This document shows, piece after piece, positions 44,286 through 52,385 of a stretch of 64,000 nt of DNA. This DNA is from Sphingomonas sp. (lineage in GTDB: Bacteria > Pseudomonadota > Alphaproteobacteria > Sphingomonadales > Sphingomonadaceae), in contig QFPK01000008.1 of NCBI GenBank assembly GCA_003248865.1, positions 1 to 64,000 of the forward strand, written 5' to 3'. The translations under genes were made by a program, and so were the position numbers. Within the stretch, counting starts at the first letter, position 1; the number at the start of each line of letters is the position of its first letter. The notes beneath the pieces were generated by a model that was not told the origin of the DNA, did no database searches, and saw nothing but the letters and a program-made list of their open reading frames with translations.

Positions 44286-44969
44286 CTAAACCTCGGCCCA
44301 GCGCCGCAGCAGATTGTGGTAGATTCCTGTCAACGCAACGACCTCTGAATCTCCCAGACCAAGGCGCCCGGCCAGCTTCTGAATCGAGACATCCAGTTCA
44401 TAGAGCGAGCGACGCGCGGCGTCGTCGCGGACCATGGACTGGATCCAGAAGAAGGATGCGATGCGCTCCCCGCGCGTGACGGGCGTGACACGGTGCAGGC
44501 TGGACGAGGGGTAGAGCACCATATGCCCGGCCGGCAGCTTCACCTTCTGCTCGCCGAACTGGCCTTCGATGGTGAGTTCGCCGCCGTCATATTCGTCCGG
44601 ACCAGCCAGGAACAGCGTGGCGGAGAGATCGGTCCGGATGCGGAAATCCGTTCCGGGTTTGGCGCGCACGGCGTTGTCGACATGGGTGCCGAAGGTCTCT
44701 CCGGTGCGATAGCGGTTGAACAGCGGCGGATAGACCTTGGCGGGAAGCGCCGCCGCGATGAAGGCGGGGCTGCGGCCCAGCGCCGCCAGCACACGCTGCG
44801 ACAACTCCCGGGCGGCATCGCCCTCTTCCGGCAGTTGCAGGTTCACCTTCGCGATAGAGGCTTGCGCGCCGGAGGTAACACTGCCGTCCACCCATTCGGC
44901 AGCCGCCATCACGGCCCGGAAGTGGGCGACTTCGTCGGCCGACAGCACGTCGGGAATGGCGATCAGCAT
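44286..44969 (-). CDS. PiuC/PKHD-type Fe(II)-2OG dioxygenase
   Basis: A 227-residue protein of the PiuC/YbiX family: MLIAIPDVLSADEVAHFRAV, the iron pair in GETFGTHVDNAVR (His, Asp), 'AGHMVLYPSSSLHRVTPVTR' with the distal His, GERIASFFWIQSMVRDD, and a C-terminal helix. The family typically neighbours catecholate-siderophore receptors of the PiuA/Fiu type. Exactly that arrangement is seen here, with tonB 8 bases upstream. The substrate is unknown. Confidence 0.92.
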   Translation of the reverse strand: MLIAIPDVLSADEVAHFRAVMAAAEWVDGSVTSGAQASIAKVNLQLPEEGDAARELSQRVLAALGRSPAFIAAALPAKVYPPLFNRYRTGETFGTHVDNAVRAKPGTDFRIRTDLSATLFLAGPDEYDGGELTIEGQFGEQKVKLPAGHMVLYPSSSLHRVTPVTRGERIASFFWIQSMVRDDAARRSLYELDVSIQKLAGRLGLGDSEVVALTGIYHNLLRRWAEV

Positions 44970-44977
44970 CTGGCGCC

Positions 44978-45739
44978 TCAGTGCGTGAGGGTGAAGGGGA
45001 TTTCCACCAGACCACGTACGGGAACAGGCTGTCCCTCGCGGATCGTGGGAGACCAGCGCCAGCGCCGGACAGCCTCCAGAGCGGCCTTGTCCAGCCGGTG
45101 GTGGCCGCTGGAGGTGCGGATGCCGATGCTGCTGACCCGGCCGTCCGTGCCCAGCAGCACATCCAGCACGACAGTGCCCTGCTCTTTCAGGCGGCGCGAT
45201 TCATAGGGATATCGCGGCGGGATCGCCTCGATCATGCTGGCGGACAGATCACCGCCGGAAATGGCCGCAGGCGCGCGCGCCGGAACCGGTGCCGGCGGAC
45301 CTTCGGCCACGACGGCGGGGGTCTGCACGGGTGGCGGGGGGGGCGGGTTCTCCATCACCACGGCGGTGATGGTCGGCGGCCGGTTCTCGATCTGGATCAG
45401 CGGCGGCGGAATGACGACGGGCGGGGTTTCCACCACCACTTCCGGCATGTCGGCGGGCGGCGGCGGCGCGGGCGGGATGGAGAGCAATTCCATCGCCACG
45501 GGCGGCTGCGGCTTGTTGAAGACATGGCGCTGCAGAAGGAACAGCGCGAACACCGCGACGTGCAGCGCAACAACCGTCAGCGCGACCCAGCCGTTGAAGC
45601 TGAGACGGGGTTCAGCCTGAATGGAGGGCTTGGCGGCGGCTTCCGGCTCTCGCGCGGGCGGCGCATCCTGCACAGGCGCAAGCATCCGGCGCTGGGCCAC
45701 AGCTTCTGCCCCATGGGCTGAAAGAGCGTTGGTCGCCAT
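44978..45739 (-). CDS. tonB: TonB energy transducer
   Basis: A 253-residue protein: a cytosolic tail (1-50), one membrane helix (about 51-69, WVALTVVALHVAVFALFLLQ), a Pro-rich periplasmic linker (about 75-160), and the TonB C-terminal domain with YPYESRRLKEQGTVVLDVLL and ALEAVRRWRWSPTIREGQPV. It connects the ExbBD motor to outer-membrane receptors. exbB and exbD are not adjacent. The ATG at 45739 gives a normal N-terminus; earlier in-frame codons are rare starts. Confidence 0.93.
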   Translation of the reverse strand: MATNALSAHGAEAVAQRRMLAPVQDAPPAREPEAAAKPSIQAEPRLSFNGWVALTVVALHVAVFALFLLQRHVFNKPQPPVAMELLSIPPAPPPPADMPEVVVETPPVVIPPPLIQIENRPPTITAVVMENPPPPPPVQTPAVVAEGPPAPVPARAPAAISGGDLSASMIEAIPPRYPYESRRLKEQGTVVLDVLLGTDGRVSSIGIRTSSGHHRLDKAALEAVRRWRWSPTIREGQPVPVRGLVEIPFTLTH

Positions 45740-45787
45740 CGTTTCGTGCTGCAACCCTACCAACGGTGGGATTGAGAGGCAATTGCA

Positions 45788-45821
45788 GGGCTCCCAGGCA
45801 GCCTATGCCGCGCGGGAGCCC
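45788..45821 (-). terminator. Hairpin after the siderophore receptor
   Basis: GGGCTCCC (45788-45795) pairs with GGGAGCCC (45814-45821). It lies just after the receptor stop on the minus strand but lacks a T-run, so it may only partly terminate before tonB. Confidence 0.4.
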
Positions 45822-45832
45822 CGCCATGCCCC

Positions 45833-48163
45833 TCAATAGGTGAGAGAGAGGGTTCCGATCACCGTGCGGCCGGCCGCCTGGTTCACGAAGTGGGTGGTGT
45901 AGGTGCGGTCATAATAGCGCTTGTTCAGCAGGTTGAGCGCGTTGACGCGGACTTCGATATTGTCGGTGATCTTCGCCGACGCATTGGCATCCACCCGCCA
46001 GTAAGGATCGATGGAGCGGCTGACGTCGTTGGCGCCGAAGCTGCCATATTGCCGGCTGTTGTGGATCACGCCGCCGCCCAGCGTGTAGCGCTCGGCGAAG
46101 GTGAAGTCCGTCTGCGCGGTGAAGCTGTTACGCGGGGTGTTGGTGAAGGGCTTGCCCACGCTGACCAGCGTGGCGGCCGTGGCGTTGTCGCCCGCACTCA
46201 CCAGTTCGGAATCCATCAGCGTATAGCCCGCGAACAGGTTCCAGAACGGGAAGGGGCGGCCGGTGGCCGACAGTTCCACACCCTGCACCCGACGATGGCC
46301 GACATATTCCAGCAGGCCGTTGGCGTTGGTGGTGCGGGCATTGCGGGTTTCCGTGCGGAACACGGCAGCCGCCAGAGACAGCGCGCCGTCCATCAGGTCC
46401 CATTTGGTGCCCACTTCATAGGATTTGGTCTTTTCGGGCTTCAGGTCGTCCAGCGTGATAAGCGCCGACGTGCCGATGGTGTTGCCTTCCGAACCTTCAC
46501 CCACGAAGCTGCCCGGCGGCGTCACCGAGGTGCCGTGCGAGATGTAGATGCTGCCGTTGGGCAGCGGCTTGTAGACGAGACCCACCTGATAGCTGAAGAA
46601 GCTGTCCTTCAGGAACAGGTCGGCGGTGGGCACACCCGTCACGGACGACGCCGTGATCGCCCGCTGGCGGTAATTGTCGTAGCGGCCGCCCAGGTTCAGC
46701 TGCAGCTTGTCGTTAAAGTGAACCGTATCGAACGCGAACAGCGACCAGGTGGTGGCGGTGTTCTTGCCCGAAATGGGGCTGCGCACGATATCGCTCGGCA
46801 CATTGTTGATCAGGTTCACCCAGGGGTCGGACGGGTTCGGGTTGAACAGGCTGGTACAGTTGTACAGGGCGATCCCGGCCGCCGTGCAGCGCGGTGAGGT
46901 GTTCAGCGCCACATTGCCGGCCGCGCTGACATAGCTGCCCCGGTTGGAGTTTTCCCAGCTGTAGTCGCCGCCCACAGAGAAATTGTGGGTGATGGAGCCG
47001 GTTTCGAAGCTGCCGGACAGGTCCGGCTGGATCACGAAGCTGTCGACATCCGACCAGCGGCTGTTGTGCCGGCGCCAGACCAGCCCGTTGGCGACATTGC
47101 CCTGGCTGTCGTCCGGCTGGCTGATGATATAGGCCTGCTGGACATTGGCATATTTGGCGTTGAACGTCGCCGTGATCGCATCGGTGATCTCGTGGGCGAA
47201 GCGCAGGTGCAGCTCATCCACATTGGTCTTGCGGAAATCGCGGTCGATCAAGCCGTAGAAGGCGCCGCGCGGCACGCGCTGGCCGTTCACCTCGATGGCC
47301 GGGCCGATGCTGAGATTGCCGGTGGCAACCGCCTGCGCCTGGGTGCGCTCGAACGGGATGCCGGCGTCGGGCAGGTCGTCGCTCTGCAGGTGATACCAGG
47401 AGAGCGAGGCCTGCGTGGGCGTGCCAAGACCCAGCGCGATCGAGGGCGAGACACCCCAGCGGCTGTTGTTGATCGCATCGCGCCCCGCGACATCCTGATC
47501 GTGCCACATGGCGTTCAGGCGCACCGCTGCGATGTCATTGATCTGGTAGTTCACGTCGGCGGTGATGCGCTTGTAGTCGGCGCTGCCATAGCTGCCTTCA
47601 ACCCGCGCGTCGGTGCCCAGATGCGGGCGCTTGGACACAAGATTGATGCTGCCGCCGGCGCCGCCGCGCCCGCCGATCGCGGAATCGCTGCCCTTCACGA
47701 CTTCCACCGACTCGATCGCGAAGATCTCGCGCGACTGGCCACCGACGCTGCGGATGCCGTCGATATAGGTGGAGCCCTGCGCATCGAAGCCGCGGATGAA
47801 GGGGCGGTCGCCCTGCGGGTTGCCGCCTTCGCCGGCGCCCAGCGTGATGCCTGGCACCAGACGCAGCGCGTCGGCGAGGCTGGTGGTCGCCGTCTGCCGC
47901 AGCAGCGATTCCGGCAGCACGGTGACGGAACGCGGCGTATCCAGCAGCGGTTCGGTGAAGCGCGGGTTGGACAACGCCTCCACGCGGAAACTGTCGTCCG
48001 GCACTTCGGTGTCGGTCACGGTCACCCGGCCAAGCGTGCCCGAGGACTGGGCCTCAGGTTTCGCGGCATCCTGGGCGAGCGCGGGGGTGGCGGAGGCGAT
48101 GAAGCCGACGCAGCCCAGCGCAAGGAAGGCGGGCGTGGTGGCTTGGCGTTCAGTAGCGGACAT
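45833..48163 (-). CDS. TonB-dependent siderophore receptor (Fiu-like)
   Basis: A 776-residue protein. Signal peptide to about 30 (ending PALA), then 'VTVTDTEVPDDSF', LLDTPRSVTVLPESLLRQTA, FIRGFDAQGSTYIDGIRSVG, REIFAIESVEVVKGSDSAIG and GRGGAGGSINLVSKRP: the catecholate-siderophore receptor plug of the Fiu/BfrD type. The barrel ends VIGTLSLTY. A Fur-like box lies 34 bases upstream, consistent with iron repression. Downstream are tonB and the PiuC-like gene. Confidence 0.94.
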   Translation of the reverse strand: MSATERQATTPAFLALGCVGFIASATPALAQDAAKPEAQSSGTLGRVTVTDTEVPDDSFRVEALSNPRFTEPLLDTPRSVTVLPESLLRQTATTSLADALRLVPGITLGAGEGGNPQGDRPFIRGFDAQGSTYIDGIRSVGGQSREIFAIESVEVVKGSDSAIGGRGGAGGSINLVSKRPHLGTDARVEGSYGSADYKRITADVNYQINDIAAVRLNAMWHDQDVAGRDAINNSRWGVSPSIALGLGTPTQASLSWYHLQSDDLPDAGIPFERTQAQAVATGNLSIGPAIEVNGQRVPRGAFYGLIDRDFRKTNVDELHLRFAHEITDAITATFNAKYANVQQAYIISQPDDSQGNVANGLVWRRHNSRWSDVDSFVIQPDLSGSFETGSITHNFSVGGDYSWENSNRGSYVSAAGNVALNTSPRCTAAGIALYNCTSLFNPNPSDPWVNLINNVPSDIVRSPISGKNTATTWSLFAFDTVHFNDKLQLNLGGRYDNYRQRAITASSVTGVPTADLFLKDSFFSYQVGLVYKPLPNGSIYISHGTSVTPPGSFVGEGSEGNTIGTSALITLDDLKPEKTKSYEVGTKWDLMDGALSLAAAVFRTETRNARTTNANGLLEYVGHRRVQGVELSATGRPFPFWNLFAGYTLMDSELVSAGDNATAATLVSVGKPFTNTPRNSFTAQTDFTFAERYTLGGGVIHNSRQYGSFGANDVSRSIDPYWRVDANASAKITDNIEVRVNALNLLNKRYYDRTYTTHFVNQAAGRTVIGTLSLTY

Positions 48164-48196
48164 TTGTCATTCCCCTTTCGAGGCGACGGCGGCTAT

Positions 48197-48211
48197 TGAA
48201 AGTCATTCTCA
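48197..48211 (-). promoter_or_regulatory. Fur-box-like site upstream of siderophore receptor
   Basis: On the minus strand TGAGAAT-G-ACTTTCA is a 7-1-7 inverted repeat close to the Fur core TGATAATnATTATCA, with 11 of 14 symmetric positions matching. It lies 34 bases before the receptor ATG (48163). Repression under iron sufficiency is inferred. Confidence 0.6.
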
Positions 48212-48329
48212 GTGTCAACGACGGAATGACAACATTACATTGTCGTCGCCAACAAGTGGAAATTATTACGAAAATGCCATAGTTTTGGCGGATTCGTGAC
48301 AAGTATGACGCAATCTGAAATGGCGTCTT

Positions 48330-49214
48330 TCAACCCAGCATTGCAGTCAACGCAGGGGTCAGACGCTCACGGAAACTGCCGCCCTCGCGCAGCAGAATCT
48401 GCACTGCGAGCCCGCGTGACACAGCCCATTCATACCCGCGATCCGCGCCCAGCACGGTGATTGCAGTGGCCTCGGCATCAGCGATCATGCAGTGTCGACC
48501 GAGCACGGCAACGGACGCCACGCCCTCGGCTATCGGCTGGCCGGTCGCGGGATCGAGGCTGTGAGAGAAACGGCGGCCGCCGCGCAGGATCGCGCGGCGA
48601 TAATCGCCGGAGGTGGCGATGCTGAGGCCCGCCAGCGCGATGCGCAGCGGCGGCAGGGCCGCACCGGGGGGCTGTTCGATCTCAACCCACCAGGGCTGTC
48701 CGTCGAGCCGCACCCCCTCACCGCGATACTCGCCGCCTATCCCGATCAGGAAATGCGTACAGCCCGCCGCCAGCAGCGCAGTCGCCACCCGGTCCACGGC
48801 CTGCCCCTTGGCGATCGCGTTCAGGTCCAGGGCGACCGTGCCGGGCTGGATCAGTCGATCGCCGTCCAGCCGAAGGCTGCGCCACGCCCCGGCGCGCGCG
48901 CCATCGGGTGCACCGCCCGGCCCGAAACCCCATCGGTCGGAGAAGGCGGCAAGGCCCGGATCGAAGGCGCCATCGCTCGCCTCGCCGATGGCGAGCGCGG
49001 CCTCGACCACCTGTCGGAACCCTGCGGACAAAAGCACGGCCGTCCCTGCAGACGCGTGGTTGAAGCGGGAGATCTCGGAATTTTCCACCCACAGGCTGGA
49101 TTCCGCGACCACCTCCGCCAGCACGGCTTCCACCCGTGCCCGCGCATCCCGTGGCCCGCCGGCGATGGCCAGAGACCAGCCGGTGCCCATGGTTTCGCCC
49201 GCAAAACGGCGCAC
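48330..49214 (-). CDS. apbE: FAD:protein FMN transferase
   Basis: About 294 residues from a GTG at 49214 (VRRFAGETMGTGWSLAIAGG). The ApbE/Ftp core is clear: ETMGTGWS, DGAFDPGLAAFSDRWGFGP, LDLNAIAKGQAVDRVA, HFLIGIGGEYRGEG, and the metal site in FSHSLDPATGQP with MIADAEATAITVLG. It attaches FMN to a Thr/Ser of a target protein. The start is uncertain because the frame is open back into the DUF4198 gene. It is the last gene of the PepSY-DUF2271-DUF4198 unit, whose product or products it may flavinylate. Confidence 0.88.
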   Translation of the reverse strand: MRRFAGETMGTGWSLAIAGGPRDARARVEAVLAEVVAESSLWVENSEISRFNHASAGTAVLLSAGFRQVVEAALAIGEASDGAFDPGLAAFSDRWGFGPGGAPDGARAGAWRSLRLDGDRLIQPGTVALDLNAIAKGQAVDRVATALLAAGCTHFLIGIGGEYRGEGVRLDGQPWWVEIEQPPGAALPPLRIALAGLSIATSGDYRRAILRGGRRFSHSLDPATGQPIAEGVASVAVLGRHCMIADAEATAITVLGADRGYEWAVSRGLAVQILLREGGSFRERLTPALTAMLG

Positions 49215-49294
49215 GGGGGCGGACGCATCCCGCCCCCGGAACAGGGCCGCAGACAGATCGCCGGGTATGGCGACCCGGGGTTCGAACCGAAGCG

Positions 49295-50110
49295 TCAGGG
49301 GGCGAGCACTTCCAGCGTGGTGATATAGCCCAGCCGACGCTGGGTTGCGCCCGGGACGCTCGCATTGTTGTCCTGAAGCTGCGCTTCCAGCCACACCATA
49401 CCGGCTGCGGGGAAATCGAGCGTCAGCACGCCGTTGGCGTCGGTCTTCAGCGTGCGGTCATTCAACTTGTCGCGATAACGCACGCCGCCCGGCACCACTT
49501 CCACGTCAATGCCTGCGGCCGGCTTCCCATCCGCCAGGAAGCGCAGCTTTGCGGTTTCGCCCACCACAAGGTCATTCGGATGGGTCAGCCATTCCACTTC
49601 CAGACCCTTGCCGGTCGGCTTCAACACGGTGGTGGTTGGGGCACCGACAGTCACGAAAGTCTCGTTGCGGTTGCTGACCTCGCTGATCCGCACGTCCGTG
49701 GCATCGGCCGGAACCAGCTTGGCGAGATCGGCGGCCGAAGCTCCGCGAGGCAGGCGCTTTTCCTCACCATTCTGCTTGTAGCTGCCCATGATGCCGGCCA
49801 TCGAGCTGCCGATCTTCCACGTCCCCTGGCTGTTCAGCTCAACATCGAACACACTGCGATAACGGCCGGTGGAGCCGTTCTGGATTTTCCCTTCGCTGCC
49901 GTCAGGCTGCCAGACCTTGATGCTGTCGAGACGCATCGGCATGTGCTCGAAATAGAAAAGGTCATTGGAAACAGCAGCATCCACCGTCACCCAGGCCTTA
50001 TCGCCCGACAACACGGTGGCAGACGGGTGCAGCCATTGGCGATGGGCGGAAGCGGGGGTGGCGAGCAGGCCGGCCAGAAGCACGGCGACAGCGGCAGTCT
50101 TGCGAAACAT
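49295..50110 (-). CDS. DUF4198 domain-containing periplasmic protein
   Basis: A 271-residue protein with a signal peptide (MFRKTAAVAVLLAGLLATPA, cleavage after SA-HRQWL). DUF4198 resembles NikM-like proteins linked to metal uptake: an N-terminal 'HRQWLHPSATVLSGDKAWVT', a beta-rich body, and a C-terminal Ig-like segment (LTHPNDLVVGETAKLRFLAD and GVLTLDFPAAGMVWLEAQLQ). Its position between DUF2271 and ApbE suggests a role in metal or redox handling in the periplasm. Function unproven. Confidence 0.82.
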   Translation of the reverse strand: MFRKTAAVAVLLAGLLATPASAHRQWLHPSATVLSGDKAWVTVDAAVSNDLFYFEHMPMRLDSIKVWQPDGSEGKIQNGSTGRYRSVFDVELNSQGTWKIGSSMAGIMGSYKQNGEEKRLPRGASAADLAKLVPADATDVRISEVSNRNETFVTVGAPTTTVLKPTGKGLEVEWLTHPNDLVVGETAKLRFLADGKPAAGIDVEVVPGGVRYRDKLNDRTLKTDANGVLTLDFPAAGMVWLEAQLQDNNASVPGATQRRLGYITTLEVLAP

Positions 50111-50161
50111 AGTCTTCTCCCTGTGCAAATCAGGTCCCTGTGTGATCAGGATCGTGTTGAA

Positions 50162-50674
50162 TCAGCGCTTCAGCGTGGCGGTCACGGCACCAAGTTCGTG
50201 GGCACCGGCAGCCTTCACCACTTCACCGCCTTTGGGCGGCCATTGGAAGGGCAGGCGCAGCAGTTCCTTGTCGCCCACCTCGCGGGAGGCTTCCACAACG
50301 AGTTCATACTTGCCCGGCGCTAGCTTCCCCAGCGGACCCTTGCCTTCGGTGAAGCTGATCTTGTGCGTGCCGGGCGCACGCGTGGCACCCGACACGCCGT
50401 CGACCGGGAAGGTCAGCGTGCGGCCGGATTTCCGCCACCAGGTGCGGATGTCGCGCAGCCACTTCTCGCCTTCCTTGTCCTTCAGCTTGGTGTCGTACCA
50501 GACCGCCAGCGTCTTCGCCTCGCCGCCCTCGGGCTCGATCCAGATCGCGATATAGGGGCGGTGATATTCCGCCACCTTCAGCGTGGGGATGGTGAGCGAA
50601 AGATCGATCCCGGCGGCAAAGGCCGGCGATGTCGCCAGCAGCAGCACGGGGGCGGAAAGAAGATCGGTGCGCAT
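50162..50674 (-). CDS. DUF2271 domain-containing periplasmic protein
   Basis: A 170-residue protein with a signal peptide (about 1-21, ending FAA). DUF2271 body: LSLTIPTLKVAEYHRPYIAI, then WIEPEGGEAKTLAVWYDTKL, WRKSGRTLTFPVDGVSGATR (the D-G-V-S-G-A-T motif resembles ApbE flavinylation sites of the form D-G-x-(S/T)-(G/A)-A-T), and a C-terminal ELLRLPFQWPPKGG. The Thr of SGAT would be the FMN acceptor. It is flanked by PepSY and DUF4198 genes on the same strand. Confidence 0.82.
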   Translation of the reverse strand: MRTDLLSAPVLLLATSPAFAAGIDLSLTIPTLKVAEYHRPYIAIWIEPEGGEAKTLAVWYDTKLKDKEGEKWLRDIRTWWRKSGRTLTFPVDGVSGATRAPGTHKISFTEGKGPLGKLAPGKYELVVEASREVGDKELLRLPFQWPPKGGEVVKAAGAHELGAVTATLKR

Positions 50675-50697
50675 GAAATCCCCTAGTTGATGAGAGA

Positions 50698-51390
50698 TCA
50701 GTGAATGAAGAACATCGCCAGCAGCAGCGGAATCAACAGGCCCAACCCGACCAGTGGCCAGGTGGTCGGACGGCGGTGGGCGTGCAGCCAGAGCAGAACA
50801 AGGCCCGTCAGCGCGAACACCAGCGAGGCGACCGCGAAGATATCGATGAACCAGCTCCAGGCCGCCCCGGTGTTGCGGCCCTTGTGCAGGTCGTTGAGAT
50901 AGGAAACGGCCCCACGCGAGCTTTTCTCGCTGAGGACCTCGCCGCTCTCGCGGTCGATGGAGACCCAGCCGTCGCCGCCCGGGCGTGGCAGCGAGAGATA
51001 GATTTCGTCGGCCGACCATTCGGCTGTTTCACGCGGCTTCACGGACAGTTCTGAACGCAGCCAGCTGTCCAGTTCAGGCGGAAGCGGCCTGTCCTCCTTC
51101 TCCGCGCTTTCCCCGTCCTTCGGAGCGATCAGCGGCAGCAGTGCGGGCGGCAGCTGCGCCTCTGCCTCGGTCGTGACGGGCTTGCCCTCGATCTGCCCGG
51201 CGTGGTTCAGCGTGATGCCGGTGACGGTGAACAGCAGCAGCCCCACCAGGCTGACGGCCGAGCTGATCCAGTGCCAGGTGTGCAGCTGTTTCAACCAGAA
51301 AGCGCGCTTTGCCTTGGCTGTCTGCGGCACGGGCGCGGGCTTCTTCCTGGCCGGTGGCGCAGACGGGGTAGGGGTGGATGTGCCGTGCAT
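50698..51390 (-). CDS. PepSY-associated transmembrane protein
   Basis: A 230-residue protein. A basic Pro-rich N-tail is followed by TM1 (WHWISSAVSLVGLLLFTVTG, about 40-62), a periplasmic PepSY-like loop (GDGWVSIDRESGEVL, KSSRGAVSYLNDLHKGRNTG) and two further helices (IDIFAVASLVFALTGLVLLW and the C-terminal PLVGLGLLIPLLLAMFF). This family includes inner-membrane siderophore-reductase-like proteins. It heads the four-gene unit and has a Fur box immediately upstream. Confidence 0.88.
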   Translation of the reverse strand: MHGTSTPTPSAPPARKKPAPVPQTAKAKRAFWLKQLHTWHWISSAVSLVGLLLFTVTGITLNHAGQIEGKPVTTEAEAQLPPALLPLIAPKDGESAEKEDRPLPPELDSWLRSELSVKPRETAEWSADEIYLSLPRPGGDGWVSIDRESGEVLSEKSSRGAVSYLNDLHKGRNTGAAWSWFIDIFAVASLVFALTGLVLLWLHAHRRPTTWPLVGLGLLIPLLLAMFFIH

Positions 51391-51420
51391 AGAGGCCTGC
51401 TATCGCCGAGCCGGATCAAA

Positions 51421-51435
51421 TGCAACTCATTCGCA
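51421..51435 (-). promoter_or_regulatory. Fur-box-like site upstream of PepSY operon
   Basis: TGCAACTCATTCGCA (minus strand TGCGAATGAGTTGCA) is an inverted repeat with the TGC/GCA ends typical of Fur sites in several proteobacteria. It lies 31 bases before the PepSY ATG at 51390. It supports iron control of the PepSY-DUF2271-DUF4198-ApbE unit. Confidence 0.65.
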
Positions 51436-51473
51436 ACAACATGGCAACCATGTGATCGACATCACCTTGGATT

Positions 51474-52385
51474 TCAGCCGGTGGCTGTGGCGGCAAAGCC
51501 TTCCGGCAAACGCGGCATCACATCCACCGCGACGTCCATCGATTGCCCGCCACCGCCGTGGAACACGCCGTCCAGCGGGGCCACATCGGCATAATCCCGA
51601 CCCATCGCCGTGAAGATATGGCTGGAATCGGCAAGGATGTTGTTGGTGGGATCGAAGCCCACCCAGCCCAGCTGGTCTCCGCACCACAGATTGACCCAGG
51701 CGTGCATCGCATCCGCGCCCACCAGCCGCGGCTTGCCCGGCGGCGGCAGGGTGCGCAGATAGCCGCTGACATAGGCCGCCGGAATGCCCCACGCCCGCGC
51801 CGCCACGATCATCACATGGGAAAAATCCTGGCACACGCCCCGCCGCTTCAGGAAGGCTTCCTCCGGCGGGGTGTCGGTGCGGGTGGCCTTCGAATCATAG
51901 CGGAACAGCGAATGGATCGCCGACATCAGCGCGCGGCCGGCTTCCACCACGCTGATGTCGCCCGTCAGGAACGGCCGCGCCCATTCGGTGATGGCGGCCG
52001 ATGGGCGGGCGATGGTGGAGGCGTAGAGATAGGCCGACGGGCCGAATGCCGAGAGGTCGTGATGCGCCAGCGCATCGGCGCGCACCTGCCACAGCGCAGG
52101 CGAGGCGATGCTGTCGAGCAGGAAGGACGGCTCCTCCACCTCCACCGTGAAGCGGCTTTCCACGATCAGGCTTTCGGTGGGCTCGCGCAGCGTCAGCCGG
52201 CTGCGGTTGACGAGATAGGGGCCATATTCGCTGGTGATGAAGGCCGGGCGCGGCGTGACGATCAGCTCGTGGCTGTGCAGCAGCTGCCCGCGCCAGGGGG
52301 CCGGCACCAGCCTGACATTGAATCGCGCCAGCCGGACCGGGCTGGAATAGTCGACCGTCGTCAGATGGCGGACATCATAGATCAT
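51474..52385 (-). CDS. Transglutaminase-like family protein
   Basis: A 303-residue protein. An N-terminal bacterial transglutaminase beta domain (about 1-80; MIYDVRHLTTVDYSSPVRLA) is followed by the Cys-His-Asp core: RRGVCQDFSHVMIVAARAWG (catalytic Cys), ADAMHAWVNLWCGDQLGWVG (His) and FDPTNN (Asp). It is the last gene of a three-gene cluster with a circularly permuted ATP-grasp/alpha-E protein, whose stop it overlaps (ATGA). Such trios are thought to make and process peptide conjugates; the substrate is unknown. Confidence 0.9.
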   Translation of the reverse strand: MIYDVRHLTTVDYSSPVRLARFNVRLVPAPWRGQLLHSHELIVTPRPAFITSEYGPYLVNRSRLTLREPTESLIVESRFTVEVEEPSFLLDSIASPALWQVRADALAHHDLSAFGPSAYLYASTIARPSAAITEWARPFLTGDISVVEAGRALMSAIHSLFRYDSKATRTDTPPEEAFLKRRGVCQDFSHVMIVAARAWGIPAAYVSGYLRTLPPPGKPRLVGADAMHAWVNLWCGDQLGWVGFDPTNNILADSSHIFTAMGRDYADVAPLDGVFHGGGGQSMDVAVDVMPRLPEGFAATATG

